Positions 52,874 through 62,222 are shown, counted from the stretch's first letter. The stretch: 64,000 nucleotides of DNA from Myxococcales bacterium (GCA_021787845.1 JAJYLH010000017.1:1-64000); one strand, 5' to 3'. Notes: a model not told the origin generated them from the sequence alone. Numbers and translations are program-made.

Positions 52874-55471
52874 ATGCATCGACCGGTCGAACGGCTCGTT
52901 TCGCTGGGGTTCGTCGCGCTCGTTGCCGCGTGCGGGTCGTCGGCGACCGCGCCCGACGCGCCGAGCGCGGTCCGCGCCACCGCGGGCAACGCGCAGGCGA
53001 CCGTGAGCTGGACGGCGCCGGCGAAGGACGGCGGGAGCGCTGTCCTCTCCTACGAGGTCACCTCGAAGCCCGGCGGCCTGAGCGCGAAGGTCAGCGCCTC
53101 CAAGAAGACCGCGACGGTCACCGGCCTGACGAACGGCACGCGCTACATGTTCACGGTGGTCGCGACCAATAAGCAAGGCAGCAGCGCTGCCTCCCAGCCG
53201 TCCAACGCGGTGACGCCTCTGGCGGTTCCCGGGGCGCCCACCGGTGTCACCGCCACCGTCTCGGGCATCGGGGAAGCGACGGTCTCCTGGACCGCTCCCG
53301 CCGACAACGGCGGCAGCGCCATCAAGAGCTACACCGTGACGAGCTACACTTCGGGCTCGAGCCCGAGCCCCAAGCCGACCGCCGTGACCGCGACGACCGC
53401 CACGATCAAGGGACTGGCCAACGGTCAGACCTACGCCTTCTCGGTCTACGCGACGAGCGCCGCCGGAGACGGTCCTCCTTCGCCGATGTCCGCGGATGTC
53501 ACGATGTGGAACGTTCCCGGAGCGCCTGGCGATGTTCGCGGCGTCCCCAGCAACGAAGCGGCGACCATCACCTGGACCGCGTCGGCCGATCACGGCAGTC
53601 CCATTACGGGGTACACGCTTGTCGTCATGCCGGGAAACGTCAAGAGAGCCCAGGTCGCTTCGCCCTATGTCTTCACCGGACTCGCGAATGGCACCACCTA
53701 CACCTTTTCGATCCATGCGACGAACGCCGTGGGCGACGGCCCTTCGGCCAGCACCGATCCCGTGCTCGTGGCCGACGTGCCAGGCGTTCCGACCGATTGC
53801 GCGGCGGTCGCGGGCGTGGCGGAGGCGACGGTGACCTGGGGCCCTCCCGGCTCCGATGGCGGCAGCGCGATTGTCACGTACACCGTCACCACCCTCGCCA
53901 CGGACGGTTCCATCGTGGGTACGCCGCAGACGACGGCCGACGCGACCACCCTGAGCTCGAACGTCACCCACCTCTTGCATCAGGGCTACAGCTTCATGGT
54001 CCACGCGACCAACGCGGTCGGCGATGGCCCCGACTGTTCACCGACCGATCCCGTGACGCCGGTGACCGCGCCCGACCCACCGACGGACGTGGTCGCCTCG
54101 GCCGGCAACGGTCACGCGACGGTTTCCTGGTATCCCCCGACCTCGAACGGCGGCGATCCGGTGACGAAGTACATCGTCACCTCCTGGCTGTCCGATGGAA
54201 CGCAAGCCGATCCGAGCGCGACCGTCGACGCCGGGCAAACCAAGGCTTCCGTCACCGGTCTCACCGACGGCACCACCTACACGTTCAAAGTGCAAGCGGA
54301 GTCCGACGTCGGAGACAGCGACTTTTCCGAGCCGTCGAACGCGGTGACGCCCGACCCGGCCACGGCGGTCGCGGCCGGGCAAAGCCACTCGTGCGAGCTC
54401 GTCGCCGATGGCGTGCGCTGCTGGGGCTCGAACAACTATGGCCAACTCGGAGACGACACCACCCAGCAGCGCCACTCGCCGGTGCAGGTCTCGGGACTGA
54501 CGACCGGCGTGACCGCGCTCGCCGCGGGCGGTCAGGACACCTGTGCCATCGTCGATGGCGGCGCCGAGTGCTGGGGCTATGACAACTTCGGACAGCTCGG
54601 CGACGGCTTCACCGGAGAAGACAGTTGGGTCCCGGCGCCGGTGACCGGATTGGCGAGCGGCGTCGCGGCGATTGCCGTGGGCCTCGGATCCGCTTGCGCG
54701 GTGACGAGCGACGGGGCGGCGCAATGCTGGGGTCACGACAACGTCGGCCAGCTCGGAGACGGCTCGACCTCCGACAGCAACGTGCCGGTTCCGGTTACCG
54801 GCTTGACGAGCGGCGTCACCGCGGTCGGCTTGGGCTCGGATGCTCTCCACGCGTTCGCCTGCGCGCTGGTGGATGGAGGGGTCCAATGCTGGGGCAACGA
54901 CGTCTACGGACAGATTGGAGACGACGCCGACATGACGCCGGGCAAGATTCCGCCTCCACCGAACCAGCCGGCGCCGGTCTCGGTCACCGGACTCTCGAAC
55001 GGCGTCCAGGCCCTGGCGTTGGGAGGGCAATTCGCGTGCGCGCTGCTGACCGATGGAAGCGTGGAGTGCTGGGGGAACGACAACATGGGCCAATGCGGCG
55101 ACAACACCGACCTGACGACCTCGAACGGGAGAGCGACGCCGGTACCGGTGAGCGGACTGACGAGCGGCGTGACGGCCATCGCGGCGGGCAGCAACCACGC
55201 CTGCGCGATCGTCAACGGCGGGGTGGAGTGCTGGGGTTGGAACGCGTACGGCCAGCTCGGAAACGGCACCACGACGGACAGCCCGGTACCGGTTCAGGTG
55301 ACCGGCTTGACGAGCGGCGCCACCGCCATCGCCGCGAGTGGAGAACACTCCTGCGCGCTCCAGGGCGGTGTCGTTCTGTGCTGGGGCTCGAATTCGAACG
55401 GTGAGCTCGGCAACGGCACCCCCAGCCAATCCCAGGCGACACCGGTCCCCGTGGCCGACTCGGGGCTGTGA
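52874..55471 (+). CDS. lipoprotein with five FN3 domains and seven RCC1-type repeats
   Basis: An 865-residue lipoprotein (lipobox LVAAC near residue 19). Residues 26-500 hold five fibronectin type III domains, each with a P-x-x-PTxVxA start, ATVSWTAP-type B strand and NGTTYTF-type E strand. Residues 500-865 hold seven RCC1-type repeats, seen as VAAGQSHSCEL-x-CWG and variants with paired Cys and CWG, forming a beta-propeller. The protein should stand on the outer surface. Similar architectures are common in myxobacteria and are presumed adhesive; no ligand is known. It has a plausible promoter at 52818. Confidence 0.88.
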   Translation: MHRPVERLVSLGFVALVAACGSSATAPDAPSAVRATAGNAQATVSWTAPAKDGGSAVLSYEVTSKPGGLSAKVSASKKTATVTGLTNGTRYMFTVVATNKQGSSAASQPSNAVTPLAVPGAPTGVTATVSGIGEATVSWTAPADNGGSAIKSYTVTSYTSGSSPSPKPTAVTATTATIKGLANGQTYAFSVYATSAAGDGPPSPMSADVTMWNVPGAPGDVRGVPSNEAATITWTASADHGSPITGYTLVVMPGNVKRAQVASPYVFTGLANGTTYTFSIHATNAVGDGPSASTDPVLVADVPGVPTDCAAVAGVAEATVTWGPPGSDGGSAIVTYTVTTLATDGSIVGTPQTTADATTLSSNVTHLLHQGYSFMVHATNAVGDGPDCSPTDPVTPVTAPDPPTDVVASAGNGHATVSWYPPTSNGGDPVTKYIVTSWLSDGTQADPSATVDAGQTKASVTGLTDGTTYTFKVQAESDVGDSDFSEPSNAVTPDPATAVAAGQSHSCELVADGVRCWGSNNYGQLGDDTTQQRHSPVQVSGLTTGVTALAAGGQDTCAIVDGGAECWGYDNFGQLGDGFTGEDSWVPAPVTGLASGVAAIAVGLGSACAVTSDGAAQCWGHDNVGQLGDGSTSDSNVPVPVTGLTSGVTAVGLGSDALHAFACALVDGGVQCWGNDVYGQIGDDADMTPGKIPPPPNQPAPVSVTGLSNGVQALALGGQFACALLTDGSVECWGNDNMGQCGDNTDLTTSNGRATPVPVSGLTSGVTAIAAGSNHACAIVNGGVECWGWNAYGQLGNGTTTDSPVPVQVTGLTSGATAIAASGEHSCALQGGVVLCWGSNSNGELGNGTPSQSQATPVPVADSGL

Positions 55472-55527
55472 AATCAGGTCCGCTTTCCGGCCCACGGCGT
55501 CCATTGGCGACGAGCACGCAGCAAGCT

Positions 55528-55564
55528 GATCAGACCGATCGGTCGGATCGGTCGGATCGGTCGG
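55528..55564. repeat. 9-bp GATCGGTCC array, copy 12
   Basis: GATCAGACC GATCGGTCG GATCGGTCG GATCGGTCG, in the convergent gap between the FN3/RCC1 gene and miaA. Confidence 0.9.
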
Positions 55565-55605
55565 AACTGCTTATCGGGATCACCGCACCACGCTCGCGTT
55601 TCTGG

Positions 55606-55686
55606 CCGCTCGTCCTGAGCGCAGTCGAAGGATGGGCGGCCGGTGCGGCACGCGCTCGTCCCTCGACTGCGCTCGGGATGAGCGGC
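55606..55686. repeat. CTTCGACTGCGCTC-family inverted repeat
   Basis: CCGCTCGTCCTGAGCGCAGT CGAAGGATGGG at 55606-55636, then after a short interior the arm CTCGTCCCTCGACTGCGCTC GGGATGAGCGGC at 55655-55686. Same family as 2664, 19964 and 49531. Confidence 0.75.
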
Positions 55687-55736
55687 ATTGCCCACCTGGC
55701 TTGGTGTGGTCAACCCGATAAGCATCTCGGTCGGAA

Positions 55737-56678
55737 TCATGAGGCGGCGGGCGATCGGCGTTGCTGGTCCCGCGCCGTCCGCCAGAGGCCCAGCGCGACT
55801 TCGAACGCGCGTTCTGGCGCCACCCAGGTCCATTGCGGCTCTGCCCGAAACCAGGTCCGCTGCCGCTTGGCGTACTGCCGCTGCGCCGTCGCGACGAGCT
55901 CCGTCGCCCTCTCGCGGGTGAGCGTGCCCTCCAGCACCGCCAGCGCTTCCCGATAGCCCATCACCCGGTGCAGCCGCTCGCGCGAACGGGGATTCTCGTC
56001 GGCGCGCGCCGCCTCTTCGACCAGGCCCGCGGCGAACATCTCCGCCACCCGCGCCCGGATGCGCTCGGCCAGGACGGGCATCGGCACGTCGAGGGCGATG
56101 CGCACCGCGGCGTAGCGCGGCCGGCCTCGCGCGTGGCGCCGGTGCAGCTCGCTCAGGGGCACACCGGTCAGCGCGAACACCTCCAGCGCTCGCACGATGC
56201 GCACCGGGTCGGTCGGCGAAACCTTCCGCGCCGAGTCCGGATCGACCTCACCGAGGCGGGCATGCAGCGCCGACAGCCCGCGCTCTTCGGCTTCGCGCTC
56301 GAGCGAACGGCGCAGCTCGTCGTCGCGCGGCGGTGCGTCGACGAGGCCGAAGAGCAGCGCGCGAATCCACAGCCCTGTGCCGCCGACCAGCAGCGCTGCC
56401 TTCCCCCGCGACTGAACGTCGGCGATGGCACGATCGGCGAGCGCGACGAACTGCGCGGCATCGAGCTGATCGCCCGGGTCGGCGACGTCGTAGAGGTGAT
56501 GAAGGACTTGCGCCCGCTCGCCCGCGCTCGGCTTGCCGGTCCCGAGGTCGAGACCCCGATAGACCTGCTGCGAATCGGCGTTGATGATTTCGCCGCCCAG
56601 CGCCAGGGCGAGACGGATGGCAAGAGCGCTCTTACCCGACGCGGTGGGCCCCGCGATCACCAGGAGCGGTGCCGCCAC
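55737..56678 (-). CDS. miaA: tRNA dimethylallyltransferase
   Basis: A 313-residue enzyme that transfers dimethylallyl from DMAPP to A37 of tRNAs reading UNN codons. The P-loop GPTASGKS (residues 10-17), DSQQVYRGLDLGTGKPS, GGTGLWIRALLFG, and RQYAKRQRTWFR near the C-terminus are the MiaA signatures. The Rsm22-like gene ends at the base next to its start (stop codon directly followed by ATG), so the two form an operon for tRNA and ribosome modification. Confidence 0.95.
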   Translation of the reverse strand: MAAPLLVIAGPTASGKSALAIRLALALGGEIINADSQQVYRGLDLGTGKPSAGERAQVLHHLYDVADPGDQLDAAQFVALADRAIADVQSRGKAALLVGGTGLWIRALLFGLVDAPPRDDELRRSLEREAEERGLSALHARLGEVDPDSARKVSPTDPVRIVRALEVFALTGVPLSELHRRHARGRPRYAAVRIALDVPMPVLAERIRARVAEMFAAGLVEEAARADENPRSRERLHRVMGYREALAVLEGTLTRERATELVATAQRQYAKRQRTWFRAEPQWTWVAPERAFEVALGLWRTARDQQRRSPAAS

Positions 56679-57806
56679 CTAGTCGCGTTCCTTCGCCGAC
56701 CGGACCACCGTCACCACCGACGCCGCCCCGACGCGCTTGCCGTCGGCGCCGGGCACCGTCGGGTCCAGCCGCGCGATGTCGCCTCGTTCCAGCGTGGAGA
56801 ACGCGGCGTTCGGCTCGCTCGTCTCGCGGTCGAGCCGCACCAGCGGATGCCGGCCGAGGGGGCCGCAGCCGAAGTAGCGCAGCTTCCCCTTCTCCGGGAG
56901 CGGCTCGCTGACGATGCGAAAGAGCGCCGCGTCCTTCACCCGCTCCATCGGCGCGTTGGTCAGTACGACGTAGGCGAATTTGAGCGACTCGCGGGCGAGC
57001 CCGGCCTCCTCGGCGGCGCGGACGGCGAGCGGCGGCGCTTCCCACGGGCGGTCGGCATGGCACCAGTCGCGCGGCTTGGCGATGGCCGGACAGGGAAGCT
57101 GCGTCAGACACGGAGCCAGGGCGTACATCGAGGCCTGCTGGATCAGCCGGTCGCGCATTACCAACAGCTCGCGCCCCGTCCGCTTGAGCGCCGGTTCCAC
57201 GAGCACCAGGAGCCCTCCAGGCGCCAGCCGCTTCGAGAGCTCGACCGCGAACGTCGCCCGGCGGTCGAGACGCGCGCTCTCTTCCTGGAACAGCTCGTTC
57301 AAGACGTGCGCGGCGACGACGACATCGAACGGGCCGGCCGGCAGCGCTTGCCCTGCCCGCCAGGCTTTCGGCGAGACCGCCCCCAGCTCCTTCGGCCAAA
57401 GCTTCGCCATCGACTCGAGCGCGAGCGGTGAGGCCTCGAGCGCGACGGTCTCGACGCTCTTCCCGTGCGCGGCGAGCCATTCGGCGGCCGCCTGCGCGGC
57501 TGGACCGGGACCCGCGCCGACGTCGAGCACGCGCGCGCTCGGCGCCGCCGGGGGCTCCACCTCCGCGAGCGCGCGCACGACCTGGGCTTTGGACGCCGGG
57601 AAGAAATAGGCGAGGTACGCGGCGAGCGTGGTTCGGTCCGAAAGATACGGCGAGCGTGGTGTCTCGGGCGGCAGGTCGGAGACGAAGCGGGCGTGCAGCT
57701 CGGCGGCAGCCTTGCCGAGGAGCTTCCAGCGCTGATCGTCGAGCGGTCCGACGAGCCGTTCGATTTCCGCCGAAAGCCGCGTCGGATCCGGGTCGCGCGC
57801 CGTCAT
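56679..57806 (-). CDS. Rsm22/METTL17-like ribosomal-subunit methyltransferase family protein
   Basis: A 375-residue protein matching the Rsm22 family, related to mitochondrial METTL17. A SAM-binding region reads RVLDVGAGPGPAAQAAAEW, followed by VVAAHVLNELF and LAPGGLLVLVEPALKRTGRELL. The cysteine set CLTQLPC-x9-C with a later FGCGPLG Cys corresponds to the iron-sulphur cluster ligands described for the METTL17/Rsm22 family. The start at ATG 57804-57806 is chosen because the preceding 77 codons show no homology-like content. It likely assists small-subunit assembly. It abuts miaA. Confidence 0.85.
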   Translation of the reverse strand: MTARDPDPTRLSAEIERLVGPLDDQRWKLLGKAAAELHARFVSDLPPETPRSPYLSDRTTLAAYLAYFFPASKAQVVRALAEVEPPAAPSARVLDVGAGPGPAAQAAAEWLAAHGKSVETVALEASPLALESMAKLWPKELGAVSPKAWRAGQALPAGPFDVVVAAHVLNELFQEESARLDRRATFAVELSKRLAPGGLLVLVEPALKRTGRELLVMRDRLIQQASMYALAPCLTQLPCPAIAKPRDWCHADRPWEAPPLAVRAAEEAGLARESLKFAYVVLTNAPMERVKDAALFRIVSEPLPEKGKLRYFGCGPLGRHPLVRLDRETSEPNAAFSTLERGDIARLDPTVPGADGKRVGAASVVTVVRSAKERD

Positions 57807-57900
57807 GTCCGCGATTCTCACCGAAGCGGGAAGGACGCGCCATCGAATCGTCGGCGAGGCCGCTCGCTTCCTGCCGTGGGATCGACGGAGCGATGGCGGA

Positions 57901-57983
57901 CTGCGTATCCGGTTGACCGCGCGTGGACGAGAGCGCCACCACCGAGTTAGCGAATCGCAGGTGGGGTCAACCGGGATACGCAG
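57901..57983. repeat. 83-bp inverted-repeat element (MITE-like)
   Basis: CTGCGTATCCGGTTGACC at 57901-57918 is mirrored by GGTCAACCGGGATACGCAG at 57965-57983, enclosing about 46 bases. The CGGTTGAC end resembles the CGGTTGACGCA end of the GGACAC elements. It lies in the divergent gap 57807-58117 between the Rsm22-like and MutS-like genes. Confidence 0.65.
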
Positions 57984-58117
57984 ACGACCGCGGAACCAGG
58001 CAGCCATCGCTCGACGATGGGTTTCGCTCCGCGTCACAGGTCTTCGCCCGTCCTCCGCGTCCAGGCGACCGGGGCCGCGCCGGGACGTGCCGCGCGATGC
58101 CCGCGGCGGGCACGGAA

Positions 58118-59935
58118 ATGCGGTATCAGCCTTTTTCGATGCCGTCCGCCCGCGAGGAGTACGAGCTTCGCCGTCTGGCCGCGCTCGGAGACGATGCGCG
58201 GCTCGACCCCTGGAGCGCCGCGTGCGGGCACGGCCGGGTGGTGCTGGTCGCCGCCGCGCTCGCGCTGCTGGGCTTCACCGGTTTCGGTCAGGTCGTGCCC
58301 TTGCGGGGAGCGTATGCGGTGCTGCTCGCCGCGTTCGTCGGGCTCGGCGTCGTCCACTCCCGCATCGAGCGGCGCCGGCGGGCCGCGCGACGACGGGCGG
58401 CGCAGTACGCGCGGGCGATCGATCGGCTCGACGGCAAGTGGATGGACTTCGTCTCCACCGGAGAAGCGCTCGCAAACGCGCAGCATCCGTACGCGCGGGA
58501 CCTCGACGTCGTCGGCCGCGGCTCGCTCTTCCAGCTCCTCGACACGACGCGCACCAAACAGGGCGAGCGCGCGCTCGGAGCGTGGCTGCTCTCGCCGGGG
58601 GAGCTCGCCGAGGTCGAATCGCGGCGGCGGGCGGCGCAGGCGCTCGCGACCGATCTCGATGCGCGCGAGCGGCTGGCGCTCGCGGGAACCGACGAGGTCG
58701 ACGCGCGAATCGACGAAGGACCGATCGAGAGCTGGGCGGAAGGGCCGGCGCTCCTCGTGGCGTCGCGGGCGCTGCGCATCGCGGCCTTCGCGCTGCCGGC
58801 GATCTTCGTCACGACGATCCTGCTCTTTCATTTCGACCTGCTGCCCTACTGGACGCCGATCGCCACCGGTGTCGTGGAGCTCGCCCTCCTGCGGCTGCAC
58901 CGCGATGCGATCAAGGCGACGGCGGCGATGGCGATGCCGGCCGAGTACGCGCTCTCGCAGCTCCTGCCGCTCTTGATTGCGGCTCGCGCTCTGCCGGTGT
59001 CGACCGCGGCCCTCGAGAAGCTCCACGCGCGTCTCGACGGCGCCATCCTCGCCATCCAGGCGCTGACCAGGCGGGTGACGGCCTTCCAGTCGCGCGCGAA
59101 CCTGTTCGTCGCGCTGCTCGGTCCGTTTCTCCTCTGGGACCTCCACGCCGCGATGGCGCTGGAGAGCTGGCGCGCGCGCCACGGACGATCGGTGCGCGAC
59201 TGGTTCCAGGCGCTCGGGGAGGCGGAAGCGCTCTCGGCCCTCGCGACGTACGTCTTCGAGCATCCTCTCGACGCCTGGCCAGAGCTCATCGGCGACCCTC
59301 CGACCTTCGAGGCGGAGGATTTGGGCCATCCGCTCTTGCCGATCGACCGCTGCGTGCGCAACGACGTGCGGCTCGACGGGAAGGGGACAGCGCTCCTGGT
59401 GACCGGCTCGAACATGTCGGGCAAGAGCACGCTCCTGCGCGCCTGCGGGCTCTCGGTGGTGATGGCCCTCGCCGGCCTGCCGGTGCGCGCCAAGCGGCTG
59501 AAGGTGTCGCGGGTGCAGCTTGCGACGTGCATGCGGGTAGCGGATTCGCTCCAGGAGGGCCAGAGCTATTTCCTCGCCGAGGTGCGGCGCCTGAAGCAGG
59601 TGGTGGACCTCGCTCGCGCGGGCGCGCCGGAGCTGTTCCTGCTCGACGAAATCCTCCAGGGCACCAACACCCGCGAGCGCAGCCTGGGCGCGCGCGGGGT
59701 GGTGAGGCGTCTCGTCGAGCTCGGCGCGACGGGGCTCGTCTCGACGCACGACCTCTCGCTCGTGCAGCTCGGGGAGGCGCTGGGCAGCCGCCTCAAGTTC
59801 GCGCACTTCACCGACCAGGTCGCCGGCGACCGGATGTCGTTCGACTATCGGATGCGCCCGGGCGTCGTGCAGAGCTCGAACGCGCTGCGCGTGATGCGCG
59901 CGAACGGCCTCGACGTGGACGTGCCGGACGATTGA
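58118..59935 (+). CDS. membrane-anchored MutS-family ATPase
   Basis: A 605-residue MutS-related protein. The C-terminal ATPase has the P-loop GSNMSGKST (430-438), CMRVADSLQEGQSYFLAEVRRL, Walker B LFLLDEILQGTNTRER and STHDLSL, all typical of MutS. The N-terminal mismatch-binding domains are missing. Instead two hydrophobic segments lie near residues 40-78 and two more near 220-265, which would anchor the protein in the inner membrane. The core (residues 110-200: LLDTTRTKQGERALGAWLLSP) matches MutS domain III. A mismatch repair role is doubtful; the substrate is unknown. The start is uncertain among ATGs at 58097, 58118 and 58139. Confidence 0.85.
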   Translation: MRYQPFSMPSAREEYELRRLAALGDDARLDPWSAACGHGRVVLVAAALALLGFTGFGQVVPLRGAYAVLLAAFVGLGVVHSRIERRRRAARRRAAQYARAIDRLDGKWMDFVSTGEALANAQHPYARDLDVVGRGSLFQLLDTTRTKQGERALGAWLLSPGELAEVESRRRAAQALATDLDARERLALAGTDEVDARIDEGPIESWAEGPALLVASRALRIAAFALPAIFVTTILLFHFDLLPYWTPIATGVVELALLRLHRDAIKATAAMAMPAEYALSQLLPLLIAARALPVSTAALEKLHARLDGAILAIQALTRRVTAFQSRANLFVALLGPFLLWDLHAAMALESWRARHGRSVRDWFQALGEAEALSALATYVFEHPLDAWPELIGDPPTFEAEDLGHPLLPIDRCVRNDVRLDGKGTALLVTGSNMSGKSTLLRACGLSVVMALAGLPVRAKRLKVSRVQLATCMRVADSLQEGQSYFLAEVRRLKQVVDLARAGAPELFLLDEILQGTNTRERSLGARGVVRRLVELGATGLVSTHDLSLVQLGEALGSRLKFAHFTDQVAGDRMSFDYRMRPGVVQSSNALRVMRANGLDVDVPDD

Positions 59936-59957
59936 TTCGTGCGGGGAGCGCGGCCTC

Positions 59958-61049
59958 TCAACGGACGAGCGCCAGGGCCGTCTCGGCGAGCGCGAGCGCT
60001 GCCGTTAGACCTGGCGATTCGATGCCGACCAAGTTGACCAGCCCGGGACGATCCATCGAGACGACGAAGTCGTGGTCCTCCGTCTCGTCGGGCGCGCGCA
60101 GCTTGGGGCGGATGCCACAGGAATCCCACGACAGGTCTTCGGCGCGAAGGCCCACGAGGATCTTCGCGGCGGCGTCGGCGAACCGGTCGCGCAGCGCCTC
60201 TTCGTCGGACGGCGGCGCATAGTCGTCACGGCGATCGATCCAGCGGGTATCGGGGCCGAGCCGGACGTTGCCGGCGAGGTCGAGGGTGAGGTGGACGCCG
60301 AGCCCCGGCGCGTGGCGCGCCCGCACCGGATAGACGAGCGCGGGTATTCGCCAGGGCGAGGGAAGCCGGAAGTAGTCGCCGCGGCAGGGATGGAGGCGGT
60401 AGCGCTCCACCCCGGCGAGGGCCGCGATTTCGTCCGCGTGGAGACCGGCGGCGTTGAAGACGAGCGGCGACTCGATGGAGCCGCGCGCCGTTTCGAGACG
60501 CCAGCGATCTCCGTGGAGGTCGAGCCCGAGCACCGGCGCCGAGGTCACGAACGTCGCGCCGTCGTCCTCAGCGGCCGCGCGATAGGACTGCGTCAGCGCG
60601 ACGGGGTCGACGATACCGGTCTCGCGGGACAGGAGCGCAACCTCGCCCCGCACGAACGGCGCCTGTTGTCGCAGCTCTCGAACGTCTTGGAAGCCGAGCT
60701 CCTCGACGCCGCAGGCGCGGGCGTTCGAGAGAAGCGTTTCCAACTCGTCCGCCTGCGTGCGCGGGCCGACGATCCATTTCCCGCACCGGCGATGCGGCAC
60801 GTCGTGGGCGTCACACCACTCGTAGAGCAGACGCCGGCCGCGAACGCAGGTGGTGGCCTTGAGCGAACCCGGCCGGTAGTAGAGCCCCCCGTGGACGACA
60901 CCGCTGTTGCGGGACGTCGTGCCCTCGGCGACCCGCGCTTCCCGTTCGAGGACGATAGGAGCCCTGCCGCCCTTCGCGAGCGCCTGCGCGAGGGCGCACC
61001 CGACGACGCCCGCCCCGATCACGACCGCCGGCGCTTCCTGCGACGACAT
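59958..61049 (-). CDS. LhgO-like FAD-dependent L-2-hydroxyglutarate oxidase
   Basis: A 363-residue FAD-dependent oxidoreductase of the DAO superfamily. The Rossmann motif VVIGAGVVGCALA (residues 9-21) and SRNSGVVHGGLYYRPGSLKA are typical of L-2-hydroxyglutarate oxidases such as LhgO. The later CRGDYFRL, YPV-x-GLGVHLTLDLAGNVRLGPD and FVVSMDRPGLVNLVGIESPGLTAAL support it. It would oxidise 2-hydroxyglutarate to 2-oxoglutarate at the membrane. I use the ATG at 61047-61049; the longer TTG start adds 12 residues. It is convergent with the MutS-like gene. Confidence 0.88.
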   Translation of the reverse strand: MSSQEAPAVVIGAGVVGCALAQALAKGGRAPIVLEREARVAEGTTSRNSGVVHGGLYYRPGSLKATTCVRGRRLLYEWCDAHDVPHRRCGKWIVGPRTQADELETLLSNARACGVEELGFQDVRELRQQAPFVRGEVALLSRETGIVDPVALTQSYRAAAEDDGATFVTSAPVLGLDLHGDRWRLETARGSIESPLVFNAAGLHADEIAALAGVERYRLHPCRGDYFRLPSPWRIPALVYPVRARHAPGLGVHLTLDLAGNVRLGPDTRWIDRRDDYAPPSDEEALRDRFADAAAKILVGLRAEDLSWDSCGIRPKLRAPDETEDHDFVVSMDRPGLVNLVGIESPGLTAALALAETALALVR

Positions 61050-61123
61050 GCCCAACGAGTGCCCGCCTTTGGCCGTGCGCGTCAACTCCCGCGCCGGCCG
61101 CGCTTGCGCTACGCTTCACTTCC

Positions 61124-62149
61124 ATGCGCGTGATAGCCATTCTCCTCGTCATTTCCCTGGCCGCGTGCGGCAGCGGGCCGAGCCGTTCGACCGATGCCGG
61201 TACGAACGCCGCCGACGCCGGCGGGCCGTGCGCCGCGACCACCTGGGGGAACCAGACCGCGATGGACGTGACCGTCGCGAAGGACCTCGAGTTCAGCTCG
61301 TACTCGCCGCAGGACGTGACCGTGTGCCTGCCGCCGGGGCCGTTCCGGCAGGTGACGTGGACCTTCACCGCGCAGGGCGGCGCGCTCGCGCAGTGCACGC
61401 AGCGCGACAGCACCGGCGTCTGCAACTCGACCGGCGACTACGTCGACCGCATCATCGAGAACGGGCTGGTCCTCGGCAGCGGTGCCGATGCCCCGGAGCT
61501 CGAGCTCGATCGCGCGGTGACCGCCTATGGCGGGACCACGAACTACACCCGCGACCTGACGCAGTTCGAGCGGCTCCTCGGCGGGCAAGACACCTTCCGG
61601 CTCTCGGTCCAGACCGGCTGCAAGCAGGGCGGCTACTCGGCGACGGCGGTGCTGCACCTCGTCAAGGGCCTGCCGACCGACTCCGGCCGCCACTGGGGCA
61701 CGGCGATGCAGGTCTTCCCGGCGCAGCGGGTGGCCGACGACGCGAGCGCCGGGTTCGGGTCGGCGAGCGCGAAGATTCACCTCGCCGAGGCGCTCTCAGG
61801 GGCAACGCTCCTGGTCTTCGCCACGGGCCACAACAACAAGGGCCAGGCGTGCGAGGAATTCTGCGCGGGCGCCCAGATCGAGCTGACGGTCGACGGCACC
61901 AGCCTCGGCACGGTCGCCCCGGTGCAAGGCGGAAACGACCCGCATTGCGTCGCCGGTTGCGATGGCTGCGGCCACTGCCAGGCGAGCAGCGTCGCCCGGG
62001 AGGGCTGGTGCCCCGGGGAGGCGTCGACGCAGCTCGGCTTCTTCGTCGGCGCCCTCTCCGCGGGGGACCACACGTTCACGTTCAAGAGCTTGAACGCCGT
62101 CACCCAGGGCGGCTACTGGGTCGTCTCCGCGGCGCTCGTCGCGCCGTAG
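61124..62149 (+). CDS. PNGase F-like C-terminal domain lipoprotein
   Basis: A 341-residue lipoprotein (LVISLAAC lipobox, then an Asp/Ala-rich linker). The mature part is beta-rich and Cys-rich. The tail pattern resembles the C-terminal domain of peptide:N-glycosidase F: LLVFATGHNNKGQACEEFC, then HCVAGCDGCGHCQ and REGWCPG, like the TGHG-x-CAEFC and RAGWCPG of that family. Whether catalytic Asp/Glu residues for glycan release are conserved cannot be judged. It would lie on the outer surface. Divergent from LhgO. Confidence 0.75.
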   Translation: MRVIAILLVISLAACGSGPSRSTDAGTNAADAGGPCAATTWGNQTAMDVTVAKDLEFSSYSPQDVTVCLPPGPFRQVTWTFTAQGGALAQCTQRDSTGVCNSTGDYVDRIIENGLVLGSGADAPELELDRAVTAYGGTTNYTRDLTQFERLLGGQDTFRLSVQTGCKQGGYSATAVLHLVKGLPTDSGRHWGTAMQVFPAQRVADDASAGFGSASAKIHLAEALSGATLLVFATGHNNKGQACEEFCAGAQIELTVDGTSLGTVAPVQGGNDPHCVAGCDGCGHCQASSVAREGWCPGEASTQLGFFVGALSAGDHTFTFKSLNAVTQGGYWVVSAALVAP

Positions 62150-62190
62150 GTCCTGGCGACGAGCCAAGGTCTGGCCTACGCGGGCTCTTC

Positions 62191-62222
62191 GAGACCGATC
62201 GGTCGGATCGGTCCGATCGGAC
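62191..62222. repeat. 9-bp GATCGGTCC array, copy 13
   Basis: GAGACC GATCGGTCG GATCGGTCC GATCGGAC, in the convergent gap between the PNGase F-like and ASH-domain genes. Confidence 0.85.
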
